A program made the position numbers and the translations under genes. The notes beneath the pieces are model-generated. The model saw only the letters and a list, made by a program, of their open reading frames with translations. It searched no databases and was not told the origin of the DNA. From Engelhardtia mirabilis (lineage in GTDB: Bacteria; Planctomycetota; UBA1135; GCA-002686595), in assembly GCA_007751255.1 (NCBI GenBank), contig CP036296.1, positions 1,922,001 through 1,986,000 of the forward strand: 64,000 bases of DNA, written 5' to 3'. This document shows, piece by piece, positions 17,692 through 26,195 of this stretch. The first letter of the stretch is position 1. Each line of letters begins with the position of its first letter.

Positions 17692-18567
17692 TCAGCGCCG
17701 AATGCGAACCATCGCGTGTTGCAGCACGAGCGTTCCCGCCCCGGATTCGAGCTGGATCCACAGACGTCCGCGGTGGTCCGCCTTGGACCCGGCCGGGGCA
17801 GCCGCGGTGCCGCTGGTCACCGATTCCCACTCGATCGGGACGCCGTCGGAGGCGGGCTCCGTGGGCGAGACCGGCCCGGCGCCGACTCGCAAGGTGGGTG
17901 CCGCGTCCGATTCGAAGCCGAGCCCGACGGTCATCTCGACGCGGTAGGCAGCGCCGGCCTCGAGCCCCTGGAGCGGGCGGACCAACAGGGCCGGCCCGGC
18001 GATGGTGAGGCCGTCCGGACCGACCGCGGCCTCGCCGGTCACGGCCCGCCAACCGGCGGCGGAGCCGTCGAATTGGAACTCGATCACGTCCTCGACCCGC
18101 AGGTCCAGGGCCGGCGACACGTCGTGGGCGCCGGTGAGCGGATCGATGGTGATCGCCTGGGCCACCATGTGGGTGCCGAGGGGCAGGCCGTCGGGCACCA
18201 CCAACTCGGTCTCGTAGGTCCCGTCGAGCCCGATCGAGGCCGCGGGGTCGACCGAGCCATCCGCGATCCACGCCAGACCCTGGGGGCCCAGGACCAGGCC
18301 CGGGATCTCTGCCAGGACCGTCGACTGCTCCGCTGGCGCGAGACCCAGGAGCACCCGACGTCCGGGGTCGCCGGTGACCGTCAGCCGCACCCGGCGCAAG
18401 CGCGCGAGGCCCATCTCGGCCGGAGCGGCGGCCGGGGCGGCCCCGTGGGGCTGGATCGCCGAGAGCCCCGCGTCCAGAGCCCCGGCGGCGGCGCTCGTGG
18501 GCCCCGCGCTGATGGGGCCCGCGGCGACGAGGACGGCGGCGGTGAGGAATTCCGGCGCTAGGAGCAT
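17692..18567 (-). CDS. Secreted beta-rich protein of unknown function
   Basis: I do not recognise this 291-residue protein. It has a hydrophobic N terminus (MLLAPEFLTAAVLVAAG) consistent with a signal peptide, then beta-rich sequence. One part (about 60-150) resembles the domain seen in other secreted planctomycete proteins, with LTVTGDPGRRVLLGLAPA and GTYETELVVPDGLPLGTHMVAQAI. A second part has a jelly-roll-like character (FQFDGSAAGWRAV, then a C-terminal strand ending LQHAMVRIRR). The start was set at the Met immediately before the hydrophobic run. A structural or carbohydrate-binding role at the cell surface is possible. Confidence 0.6.
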   Translation of the reverse strand: MLLAPEFLTAAVLVAAGPISAGPTSAAAGALDAGLSAIQPHGAAPAAAPAEMGLARLRRVRLTVTGDPGRRVLLGLAPAEQSTVLAEIPGLVLGPQGLAWIADGSVDPAASIGLDGTYETELVVPDGLPLGTHMVAQAITIDPLTGAHDVSPALDLRVEDVIEFQFDGSAAGWRAVTGEAAVGPDGLTIAGPALLVRPLQGLEAGAAYRVEMTVGLGFESDAAPTLRVGAGPVSPTEPASDGVPIEWESVTSGTAAAPAGSKADHRGRLWIQLESGAGTLVLQHAMVRIRR

Positions 18568-18729
18568 GGCGGCGAGGCTGGGGGCAAGGGGGGTCCGGGC
18601 GTCGAGCGGGCTCGAACCACCCCGGTCTCGGGTTCCATCGGAGCGTAAGCACGTTCCGCACCAGTGGGAACGCACAATCCTGTCACGTGTGGCACGACCC
18701 TCTGCGGTCCGCACTGACGACCATTCTCG

Positions 18730-19698
18730 ATGCCCACGGCCACCTCGCCTTCACCCCTGCGCGCCAGTGCCGTGCTGCTGGGCATCACCGCCGTCTGGGG
18801 CCTGACCTTCCTTTGGGGGCGCGACGCGATGCTGGCGGCCGAGGCCACCGCCGAGGCGGCCGGGCTGCGGCCGGGCGCCCTGCGGGACCCCGCCGCGGCC
18901 GGCTTCGTGGCCCTGCGTTTCGCGATCGCCTGGGTCGGGCTCTGGGCTGCCGGCCGCCTGCCGCGCCTGGGTTGGCTCTGGCCGCCGGCGGATCGCGGCG
19001 CCGGGATCACGGGAGCCGCGGTCGGCGGCCTGCTCCTGGCTGGGTTCCTGCTGCAGATGACGGCCCTGGCCGAACTCGACGCATCGGTCACGGCCTTCCT
19101 GACCAGCCTCTACGTGGTCTTCACCGCACTGCTCGCGGCGCTCCTGGCCCGCCGCGTCCCGCGCGGCACGACCCTCCTGGGGGTGATCCTCGCGACCCTC
19201 GGCGCGGGCTTCATCGATGGGCCGCCCCAGGTCAGCTTCGCCCTGTCGGAGTGGTTGACCGTGGCCTCGGCGGTGCTCTTCGCGGGCAGCATCTTGGCCA
19301 CCGATCGCTTCACCAAGGTCCACGAGCCGCTGGTCTTCACCCGCGTCGGCTTCGCGACGGTCGCCGTGGGTGGAGCGGCGTGGTTCGGGGTGACGCTGAT
19401 CGGCTCCGAGCCGGGAACCGTCGCGGCCTTGGGCGAACTGCTCATGCTGCGCGCCTTCCTGTGGCCGCTGCTGTGCTGCGCGCTGCTGGCGACGACGATC
19501 GCCCTGACGCTGATCAACCTGTACCAACGCCATGTGGACCCGGTTCGGGCCGCGGTGCTCTACGCCCTCGAGCCGGTTTGGGCCGCCATTTGGGTGCTGG
19601 CCCTCGAGGGGGGCGTGCCCGGTCCGTGGCTGCTGGGGGGCGGAGCGGCGCTCTTGGCCGGCAACTTGGTGGCGGAGTTGGCGCCGCGCCTGCGCTGA
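18730..19698 (+). CDS. EamA/DMT-superfamily permease
   Basis: A 322-residue inner-membrane protein with ten predicted helices in two EamA repeats. The first repeat begins VLLGITAVWGLTFLWGRDAM and ends near VILATLGAGFID; the second begins with LTVASAVLFAGSILATDRF and ends VPGPWLLGGGAALLAGNLVA. The segment PVRAAVLYALEPVWAAIW is the usual end-of-repeat motif of the drug/metabolite transporters. Members export amino acids, nucleotides or drugs; the substrate here is unknown. The gene is convergent with the sulfatase-like gene, with only 12 bases between stops. Confidence 0.87.
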   Translation: MPTATSPSPLRASAVLLGITAVWGLTFLWGRDAMLAAEATAEAAGLRPGALRDPAAAGFVALRFAIAWVGLWAAGRLPRLGWLWPPADRGAGITGAAVGGLLLAGFLLQMTALAELDASVTAFLTSLYVVFTALLAALLARRVPRGTTLLGVILATLGAGFIDGPPQVSFALSEWLTVASAVLFAGSILATDRFTKVHEPLVFTRVGFATVAVGGAAWFGVTLIGSEPGTVAALGELLMLRAFLWPLLCCALLATTIALTLINLYQRHVDPVRAAVLYALEPVWAAIWVLALEGGVPGPWLLGGGAALLAGNLVAELAPRLR

Positions 19699-19710
19699 GC
19701 GCCCGCCGCC

Positions 19711-21159
19711 TCAGCGTTCGACGTAGCCGAGGGCGCGCAGCTCCTCGACCGTCTTCGAATCGCTGGCCCGTAGGGTCACCACCCCGTTGCCGTCGCGCAG
19801 GATCTGCTGGCGAATCCCCTCGAGCTCCCAGAAGTGCTCACCGAGCAGTTGGGCAGGACCCGAGACCCTCAAACTCACTCGATCCGTGGTCCGCAACTCC
19901 CGCTCGAAGATCGGCGCCTGCTCGGAGACGTCCGACGCTTCGTAGCTGGTGACCATGTGTCGACCGGTCCCACCGTCCTCGATCGACTCGATGAAGGTGA
20001 GGTCGGATGTCCGCAGGGAGCGCTGCCAGGGAACCGAGGCCGTGGAGGGGTGGATGTGTTCGTTGGTCGAGGCGAACGAGGGCCTGCCGCCGTCGACTTC
20101 GCCGCGACCCAGGGCCAAGAGGTCGATGCCTCCAGTCCACTTGGCCGGTTCGAGCCCAGCCGCGCGCAGCAGGGTCGGGTGCAGGTCGATCAAGCTGATC
20201 GGCATCGTGACCACGCGACCCGCCTCGGCGCCCCCGGGCAGACGCAGGATCAGCGGCACGCGCAAGGTCTCGACGTGGAGCTGCTTGTGGCCGAACTCGC
20301 CGTGCTCTCCGAACTCCTCGCCGTGGTCGGACGTGACCGCGATCAGCGCGTCGCGCTCGATCAGCGCGGGCCACAGGCGCGCCAACTCCGCGTCGGCGTA
20401 GGCCACCTCGGCCTCGTAGAGCGAATGAAGGAAGGCCACGTCGTCCGCCGTGAAGCTCTCGCGCCCCAGCAGCATGCGGCGGCCGTTGGGCCGCGCGCCC
20501 GCCTGGGCCTGCTCGGCGCGAACCTCGTCGAGGGCCTCGAGGAGTGGTCCCTCGTAGTCGCCGGCGAAGCGCTCCAGGTAGGGCGCGGGCGGGAGGTAGG
20601 GCTCGTGCACCTCGTAGGTGTGCACGAACAGGAACAGCGGCCGATCGTCGTCCTCGTCCAGCAGCTCGAGCGCCTCGTCCACGCGCTCGGCGACGTCCTC
20701 GAACTGCGCGTGCACCGTCTGGAAGCCCTGCAAGAGGTCCCAGCTCGCGCCCAACGGACCCCCGTCGGTCAAGGCCGCCGTGTGGTAGCCGGCGTCGGCG
20801 AAGTGCTCGGCCAGGGTCACGAAGTCCGGGTGCAGGCCGGGCGTGCCGTGCTCGAGGCTGGAGATGTTGGCCACGCGGTGGGTCCAGGGCTCGAGGCCGG
20901 TGAACAGGGTCGCGTGGCTGGTGGCCGTGTTGGGGGCCTGGGACAGGACGTGTTCGAAGCGCAGGCCGCCGGCGGCCAAGCGGTCCAGTCCGGGGCTCGT
21001 CCCGCGCGGGTTGCCGTAGCAGGACAGGGCGTCGGCGCGCAGGGTGTCGATCGACACCAGCACCACGTCGCCGCCGGGCCACACGCCCTCGGGCGCGCCA
21101 CAACCGGCGGCGAGGCCGGTGACCAGCAGCAGCGCGAAGCGGTTGGCGGCGGAACTCAC
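19711..21159 (-). CDS. Sulfatase-fold lipoprotein lacking the formylglycine motif
   Basis: A 482-residue alkaline-phosphatase-superfamily enzyme. A signal ending LAAGC suggests lipidation at Cys20. Metal-site segments are DVVLVSIDTLRADALSCYG and AVTSDHGEEFGEHGEFGHK. Where a true sulfatase has C/S-x-P-x-R, this protein reads TATSHATLFTG, so T78 takes the nucleophile position and Arg is replaced by His82. It therefore cannot be matured to formylglycine and is more likely a phosphatase or phosphotransferase, or a sulfatase-like protein of unknown activity. It lies 3 bases after the metallo-hydrolase gene and is probably co-transcribed. Confidence 0.82.
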   Translation of the reverse strand: MSSAANRFALLLVTGLAAGCGAPEGVWPGGDVVLVSIDTLRADALSCYGNPRGTSPGLDRLAAGGLRFEHVLSQAPNTATSHATLFTGLEPWTHRVANISSLEHGTPGLHPDFVTLAEHFADAGYHTAALTDGGPLGASWDLLQGFQTVHAQFEDVAERVDEALELLDEDDDRPLFLFVHTYEVHEPYLPPAPYLERFAGDYEGPLLEALDEVRAEQAQAGARPNGRRMLLGRESFTADDVAFLHSLYEAEVAYADAELARLWPALIERDALIAVTSDHGEEFGEHGEFGHKQLHVETLRVPLILRLPGGAEAGRVVTMPISLIDLHPTLLRAAGLEPAKWTGGIDLLALGRGEVDGGRPSFASTNEHIHPSTASVPWQRSLRTSDLTFIESIEDGGTGRHMVTSYEASDVSEQAPIFERELRTTDRVSLRVSGPAQLLGEHFWELEGIRQQILRDGNGVVTLRASDSKTVEELRALGYVER

Positions 21160-21162
21160 GCC

Positions 21163-22455
21163 TCAAACATAGCGCTGGGCCGCCGCGTCGCCCTCGAGGC
21201 GCGTGAATCCGCGGTCGAGGTAGGTGCGGAAGTAGCGCCGCAGCTCGGCCGCCGACCAGGCCCCACCGTTGTCGCCGAACTTGGTCAGGAAGGGATTGAA
21301 GTCCGGGTACATGGCCCCGGTGCCGCGCCCATGCCAGGCGCCGTGCAGGGTGCAGCGGGCGAAGTTCGAGATCAGCACGTCGTCGAAGATGCGCCACTCG
21401 ACGGCGGTCATCAGGGAGTGCCGCGGGACCTCGAGGGTGAGCCCGCGCTCGGCGTGGTCGGGTGAGATCTCGACCCGGTGCACGCGGCCACCGACCTTGA
21501 AGTCGATCCAGCCCAGGAACCCGCGCCAGTGCTCGACCCGGCCCAGGTAGGCGCGCAGGCGCTCCACGTCGGCGGCCTCGAGCGGCTCGGACCAGTCGTC
21601 GCCGAAGTCCTCCGGGGGAAACAGGTCCTCGGAGGCCGGTCGGGGGTCGAGCCCGTAGACCTCGTCTCGGGTGAAGTCCACGTGGGCGAAGGGCGGCAGC
21701 AGCTCACCGCGCGTGGCGTCGAAGCCGCGGGCGTGTTCGTCGAGCCCGGTCAGGTACTCGTTGGCCCAGGCCGAGTCGGTGCGCTGGTAGCGGTGCATGG
21801 AGCTGAAGGGGACGAAGCTCTTCAGCCCGAAGTGGTCGAGGAGCCCGTTGATGCCGGGGCCCAGGGGCTCCTTCGACGCCGCCGGCGGCACCACGCGCGC
21901 GCCATGCTCGTCGAAGAAGTTGATCAGGTCCGCATCCCCGTGGCCGGTCAGGGCCAGCAGGTAGCTGCGGTCGAAGCTCCGCGCCGCGCGCCGCAGGAGG
22001 TCGCCGCCCCCGCGATCCCCCGCGTCGTTGGTGTCCGCCACCAGCCGCCCTCCCAGGTCCATCAGCAGGGATGCGTCCTGGTAGTAGTCGGCCATGGCGA
22101 GCACCCGCAGGCGCGGCGACAGCTCGGTCCACTCCCCGTCGGGCAGCACGCGCACGTCGAAGCCCTCCGCCGCCAGCTCGCGGGCGATGCGACCGCCGAC
22201 ATGGTCGGCCAAGAGGACCTGCTTGCCCTTCATCCGCGCCAGGGTCGCGTGGCACAGGTGGTCCGGATGGCCGTGGCTGATCCACAGGTAGCGGCACTGG
22301 TCGATCGCTGCTCGCTGGGCCTCCGGGATCTCGTGGCTCAGGGTCCAGGAGCCGAAGTAGGCCGGCCCGTCGAGCCAGGGGTCCGTGGCGAGCACCGGAC
22401 CGCCGTCGTAGGCGATCACGGTCGCGTTGCCGATCGTCTCGAATCCGAGGTCCAT
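21163..22455 (-). CDS. MBL-fold metallo-hydrolase
   Basis: A 430-residue protein whose N-terminal 230 residues form a metallo-beta-lactamase fold with the zinc motif HGHPDH at 61-66 (ISHGHPDHLCH) and a later metal-ligand segment VADTNDAGD. This arrangement resembles the UlaG and CMP-N-acetylneuraminate-hydroxylase-like branches, but no Rieske cysteines are present. The C-terminal 200 residues are unrecognised and include a sterol-carrier-like stretch near WRGFLGWIDFKVGGRVHRVE. It heads a two-gene unit with the sulfatase-like gene. The substrate is unknown. Confidence 0.78.
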   Translation of the reverse strand: MDLGFETIGNATVIAYDGGPVLATDPWLDGPAYFGSWTLSHEIPEAQRAAIDQCRYLWISHGHPDHLCHATLARMKGKQVLLADHVGGRIARELAAEGFDVRVLPDGEWTELSPRLRVLAMADYYQDASLLMDLGGRLVADTNDAGDRGGGDLLRRAARSFDRSYLLALTGHGDADLINFFDEHGARVVPPAASKEPLGPGINGLLDHFGLKSFVPFSSMHRYQRTDSAWANEYLTGLDEHARGFDATRGELLPPFAHVDFTRDEVYGLDPRPASEDLFPPEDFGDDWSEPLEAADVERLRAYLGRVEHWRGFLGWIDFKVGGRVHRVEISPDHAERGLTLEVPRHSLMTAVEWRIFDDVLISNFARCTLHGAWHGRGTGAMYPDFNPFLTKFGDNGGAWSAAELRRYFRTYLDRGFTRLEGDAAAQRYV

Positions 22456-22928
22456 AGGGCGTGGAGGTGGGGGGCGAAAGGCGATCTCCGAGTCCGGATT
22501 GGGGAGCAGGATAGCCGGCCCCGGGACAGGGTGGAAGCCGGGTCGGCGGGCTCGGCGTCGGCGCTTCGCGGGAGCGCGGTGCAGGGCGGGCGTGGGCTCG
22601 ACTATGGGATCGCTCCCGGTGTGCCCCCGACGCCGCCAGGACGGACACGGCTCTCACCGAGCGCCAGTTTTCAGTGATCGCGCGAGTGATTTCGGCCCTC
22701 CGCGGCATCTACCTGTCAGGAGCCGCGATCAACGCGGCGGGAAGACCTTCCAGGTCTGGGCGTCGAAGGCTGCAAGACAGAGCCTCAGATCCCCAACAAG
22801 GAGGTGTCCCGGGCAGCAGCCCACGACAATTCACGGATCGACCCAATGGAGCGGACCCCGGCGGCGTAGTGCCAGGGTCACGAGTTCACCGGAGCAGCCG
22901 GCGAGCTCACTCCGCAGGAGAGTGGAAA

Positions 22929-22997
22929 ATGGCGGTCAACGTTTTGGAATTCGGACTCTGGATCGTGCGGCAGGTCATCGAACTGGTGATCGGCTGA
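22929..22997 (+). CDS. Possible 22-residue hydrophobic peptide
   Basis: A short frame MAVNVLEFGLWIVRQVIELV plus two residues is preceded by AGGAG with suitable spacing to its ATG, one of the best ribosome binding sites in the window. The peptide is amphipathic and hydrophobic and could form one membrane helix. It sits alone in a gene-poor stretch, and AT content rises around it (AATGGCGGTCAACGTTTTGG). I do not recognise a family. It may be a small membrane peptide, a toxin-like peptide, a leader, or chance. Confidence 0.35.
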   Translation: MAVNVLEFGLWIVRQVIELVIG

Positions 22998-23444
22998 TCC
23001 CTGCCCCCGCGAGGGGGCGACCCTGGGGACAGGTCCACGGACCTGTCCACCCGCAGACAAGCAGACCCGGCCCGGACCTCTCGCGCCCCGTCCTCTCGCG
23101 CCTCGGCCTCTCGTTCCTACCCTCGCGGTAGAGACACCTGGAGGCCGACGCGGCGCGACGGGTCACCGAGCTGGGCTTGCTCGGCCCAGGCCGGAACGGT
23201 CCAGCCGGTACCGCCCAGCCGGTACCGCCGGCACGACGACGAACAACACGGGTCTTCGCCATCGAGGAAGACGACATCGGGGAACACTCGCGCGTGGACA
23301 ACGGACGCCACCGCGAGACACAGGTTGGCCACGAGTGGGCAGACCAACACGTTAGGGATGACGGGGCGCTGCGTGGTTCCGCACTGATCGGCGGTCGAGC
23401 TGGGGGGCTCGGACCGGCGGGAGCGGCCACGCCACCCTCAGCCC

Positions 23445-23475
23445 GAAGGAGCCGGTCTGGCAGGACCGGCTCCTT
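23445..23475. terminator. Perfect 13 bp hairpin, terminator-like
   Basis: GAAGGAGCCGGTC pairs with GACCGGCTCCTTC around the loop TGGCA. It is followed on the plus strand by a pyrimidine-rich CCTTCTC. The nearest candidate plus-strand unit is the small peptide about 450 bases upstream, so this may also end an unannotated RNA. Confidence 0.55.
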
Positions 23476-23590
23476 CCTTCTCAACGACGGCTTGTCGACT
23501 CCGGCCGTTCTTCGATGGCCGCGACCACGCGCCGGCCGCGAATCCCCACCGGCCGCACGTCATCCCCCGGCGCCGTCCGCGAGACCTGGC

Positions 23591-24220
23591 TCAGCGGTCG
23601 AAGGCCATGCAGCGATCGATCCAGGCCCGCGTGTTCTCGCGACCCTCGCCCAGGCGCAGGTGCTCGCGGAAGTAGGCGTGCAGGGGGCTGCCCGCAGCGG
23701 CGGCCTCGGGGACGGCGGCGTAGTAGAGAACCGGCGCGCAGGTCAGGTCCGCGGCCGTGACCGCGTCACCAACCAACCAGGGCGACTCAGCCAGGCGCGC
23801 TTCCAGGTCCGCCGTGCGCTCGTGGGTGGCCTTGCTGGCGGCTGCGCTGGTCTCGGCATCGGAGGTTCCCGCCAGGAACAGGCCCAGCAGTGCTCCGACC
23901 GCGCTGACCATTTCGCCGGAGCGCCGCTCCCACTCCTCGATTGCGCGCATCCCGTCGCGATCGGGAGAGAAAAGGCGCGGGCCTTGTTCCGGGAAGTTCG
24001 CGTCGATGTAGCGCAGGATCGCGCCCGAGCCGAACAGGCGCACGTCCCCGTGCTCGATGGTCGGCGTCAGGGGCTGGCCGGTCAGGGCCAGGACGCCGGA
24101 ACGGTCCATGGGGTCGACCGCCACCAGCTCGTGCTCGAGACCCTTGAGCCCCAGCGCCAGACGGATCTTGATCGAGTTGGGAGAGAAGGCGATCTGGTGT
24201 AGGCGCAGCTTGGGGGTCAT
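23591..24220 (-). CDS. Glutathione S-transferase family protein
   Basis: A 209-residue two-domain GST. The N-terminal thioredoxin-like half reads [20 protein letters not shown] and includes the cis-Pro/Glu-Ser-type segment [22 protein letters not shown]. The C-terminal helical half has the N-capping motif region [20 protein letters not shown]. The active-site position carries SPNS, consistent with a serine-type enzyme. GSTs conjugate or reduce electrophiles with glutathione or act as stress proteins; the substrate is not visible. Confidence 0.85.
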   Translation of the reverse strand: MTPKLRLHQIAFSPNSIKIRLALGLKGLEHELVAVDPMDRSGVLALTGQPLTPTIEHGDVRLFGSGAILRYIDANFPEQGPRLFSPDRDGMRAIEEWERRSGEMVSAVGALLGLFLAGTSDAETSAAASKATHERTADLEARLAESPWLVGDAVTAADLTCAPVLYYAAVPEAAAAGSPLHAYFREHLRLGEGRENTRAWIDRCMAFDR

Positions 24221-24292
24221 GGTCGGTTCGGGGTTCGGTGGGGAGCGATCGCGTCTGGACGCCCGCGGGCGCCGCGAATCAGACTAAGTCCC

Positions 24293-24814
24293 ATGGCCGA
24301 ACAACGGATCAAAGTCGTCGTCGGAGACATCACGACCCTCGCAGTCGACGGAATCGTCAACGCGGCGAACGAATCACTGCTCGGCGGCGGTGGGGTGGAC
24401 GGGGCCATCCACCGGGCGGCCGGGCCGGGGCTGCTCGAGGAGTGCCGCGCCCTGGGGGGCTGCGCCGCCGGGAGCGCCAAGATCACCGCTGGCCACGACC
24501 TTGCGGCCCGCTACGTGATCCACGCCGTCGGGCCGATCTGGGAGGGCGGCGACGACGGCGAGGCGGAGCTCCTCGCCGGCTGCTATCGCACGGCCCTGGA
24601 GCTGGCGCGGGACCACGACCTGGAGACGATCGCCTTCCCCGCCATCTCGACCGGCGTCTACGGCTTCCCCAAGCGGGCCGCGGCCGAGATCGCGGTGGCC
24701 CAGTGCGTCGCATTCCTGGCCCGCTCGGACCGACCGGCGCGGGTGCTCTTGTGCTTCTTCAGCGAGGCGGACGCCGAGTTCGGTCGCGAGGCCCTGGCCC
24801 GATCTCGAGGCTGA
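24293..24814 (+). CDS. Macro-domain protein (ADP-ribose/O-acetyl-ADP-ribose binding)
   Basis: This 173-residue protein is essentially one macro domain. [20 protein letters not shown] is the conserved first half, followed by [19 protein letters not shown] with the ligand-contacting Asn, Gly-rich loop and Asp. The second loop is [20 protein letters not shown]. These match the MacroD/YmdB branch, which deacetylates O-acetyl-ADP-ribose or removes ADP-ribose from acidic residues. It stands alone between two other genes, so no partner ADP-ribosyltransferase is suggested. Confidence 0.9.
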   Translation: MAEQRIKVVVGDITTLAVDGIVNAANESLLGGGGVDGAIHRAAGPGLLEECRALGGCAAGSAKITAGHDLAARYVIHAVGPIWEGGDDGEAELLAGCYRTALELARDHDLETIAFPAISTGVYGFPKRAAAEIAVAQCVAFLARSDRPARVLLCFFSEADAEFGREALARSRG

Positions 24815-25061
24815 GGAGCGGGCCGCGGGACGGTCCCCACCGCGCCCGCGGGCGAGTTGCCGCGCGGGCGGCGCTGCGCTCTCCGCCGTGGTCGGCACGG
24901 AAGCCATGGTTGCTAGGTTCTCCGCCAGTGCCGCAGCGGCGCCTCGCGAGCAGACCACCGGCCCGCGGGGTCGAATTCCCGGCCCTCGACACTCGCCGCG
25001 AATCCTGGCGATGGAAGCGGGCTAGACTCCCGCCCCGCGACGCCGCCGAACCGCAAAGCCC

Positions 25062-26120
25062 ATGACCTTCGACTTCCCCACTTGGGACCCGGTCCTGTTC
25101 GACCTGCCCGGCCCCGTAGACGTCCGTTGGTACGGGCTGATGTATATCGTCGGCTTCGTCATCGCCCAGTGGATCGTGACGCGACTCGCGCGGGCGCGCT
25201 TCCTGCCGGTCGACCCCCAGCGGGTGGGGGACCTGATGGTCGCCCTGCTGATCGGGGTCATCATCGGCGGTCGGATGGGCTACGCGCTCTTCTACGACCA
25301 GGGCCTGGTGGATCCGATTCGGATCTTCGAGCTGTGGCGTGGGGGCATGTCCTTCCACGGCGGGCTGATCGGCGTTTTCGTGGCCTTCACCTGGTGGTCG
25401 CGCAAGAACTCGGTGCCGTGGCTGCGGCTGGGCGATGCCTGCGCCCTGTGCGTGACGCCGGGCATCCTGGCCGTGCGCTTCGCCAACTTCATCAACGGCG
25501 AGCTCTACGGCCGCGTTACCGAGGCCACGACTTTCGGCGCGATGCGCTTTCCGACAGATGCCGTCGCGCTGACCGAGCTGGGCCTCGCGGGCATCGAGGA
25601 CACCCGCTCCAAGGAGCTCGCGCTCCAGGTCGCCGTGGGCCACCGCCCCTGGGAATCGGTCGCCGACCGCCTGGCGCCTGCCTACTCCGACGGCACGCCG
25701 ATCCCGTGGGACGCGATCCGGCCTCGACTCGACTGGGAGCGCGCGGCCGAGGCCGTGCCCTTCCGCCATCCGTCCCAGCTCTACGAGGGCCTCAGCGAGG
25801 GGCTCTTGCTCGGTTTGGTGCTACTACTCGCCTACCTGTTGCTCCGTCGGCGCCCCCTCGGTCCCGGTGGCTACGGCGGGATCTTCCTCGCGGGCTACGG
25901 CGTCGCGCGCTTCCTGCTCGAGTACGTGCGCCAGCCCGACTCGCAGTTCACGTCCAGTGACGATCCGGTCGGCACGGTCTTGTTCGGGATGACCATGGGT
26001 CAGACCCTGTCGAGCGCGATGGTGCTCACTGGGGCCTACTTCATCTGGCGCGGGCTGCGCACGCGCGCGAACGCGGGTCCCGATTCGCCCGCGGGCATCG
26101 ACGTCGAAGCGGCCACCTGA
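25062..26120 (+). CDS. lgt: Prolipoprotein diacylglyceryl transferase
   Basis: This 352-residue integral membrane enzyme attaches diacylglycerol to the lipobox cysteine of lipoproteins. The conserved regions are VRWYGLMYIVGFVIAQWI, GGRMGYALFYD, WRGGMSFHGGLIGVF and the Lgt signature RFANFINGELYGR. HPSQLYEGLSEG follows, and the C terminus holds GYGVARFLLEYVRQPDSQF. The protein is about 60 residues longer than the E. coli enzyme because of an insertion (about 165-230) between signature and HPSQLYE. Several lipoprotein signals in this window would be its substrates. Confidence 0.95.
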   Translation: MTFDFPTWDPVLFDLPGPVDVRWYGLMYIVGFVIAQWIVTRLARARFLPVDPQRVGDLMVALLIGVIIGGRMGYALFYDQGLVDPIRIFELWRGGMSFHGGLIGVFVAFTWWSRKNSVPWLRLGDACALCVTPGILAVRFANFINGELYGRVTEATTFGAMRFPTDAVALTELGLAGIEDTRSKELALQVAVGHRPWESVADRLAPAYSDGTPIPWDAIRPRLDWERAAEAVPFRHPSQLYEGLSEGLLLGLVLLLAYLLLRRRPLGPGGYGGIFLAGYGVARFLLEYVRQPDSQFTSSDDPVGTVLFGMTMGQTLSSAMVLTGAYFIWRGLRTRANAGPDSPAGIDVEAAT

Positions 26121-26121
26121 G

Positions 26122-26156
26122 GGCGGCAGCTGCCGCCGCCCCGCGCTTGGGCGGGG
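26122..26156. terminator. GC-rich palindromes between convergent genes
   Basis: A perfect 16-base palindrome (26122-26137, GGCGGCAGCTGCCGCC) is followed by a second possible hairpin CCCCGC/GCGGGG ending at 26156. They lie between the lgt stop and the convergent dihydroorotase stop. Function as a terminator is by position only. Confidence 0.4.
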
Positions 26157-26195
26157 ACTGGCGTTGCCACCAAGTCGAGCCGAGCCCGAGCGCGC

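Larger units (their letters stand above)
22456..23590. other. Gene-poor stretch of about 1.1 kb
   Basis: No convincing long gene is seen on either strand here. The stretch holds one small hydrophobic reading frame with a good ribosome binding site (22929-22997), a short tandem duplication of CAGCCGGTACCGCC near 23201-23230, and a perfect 13 bp hairpin at 23445-23475. Open frames on both strands have the Arg/Pro/Ser-rich composition of chance frames in GC-rich DNA. Confidence 0.6.

Noticed and set aside
23117-23350. Small cysteine-containing minus-strand frame in the gene-poor stretch
   Set aside because: It has a TTG start without a ribosome binding site, no recognisable domain, and overlaps other equally plausible chance frames.
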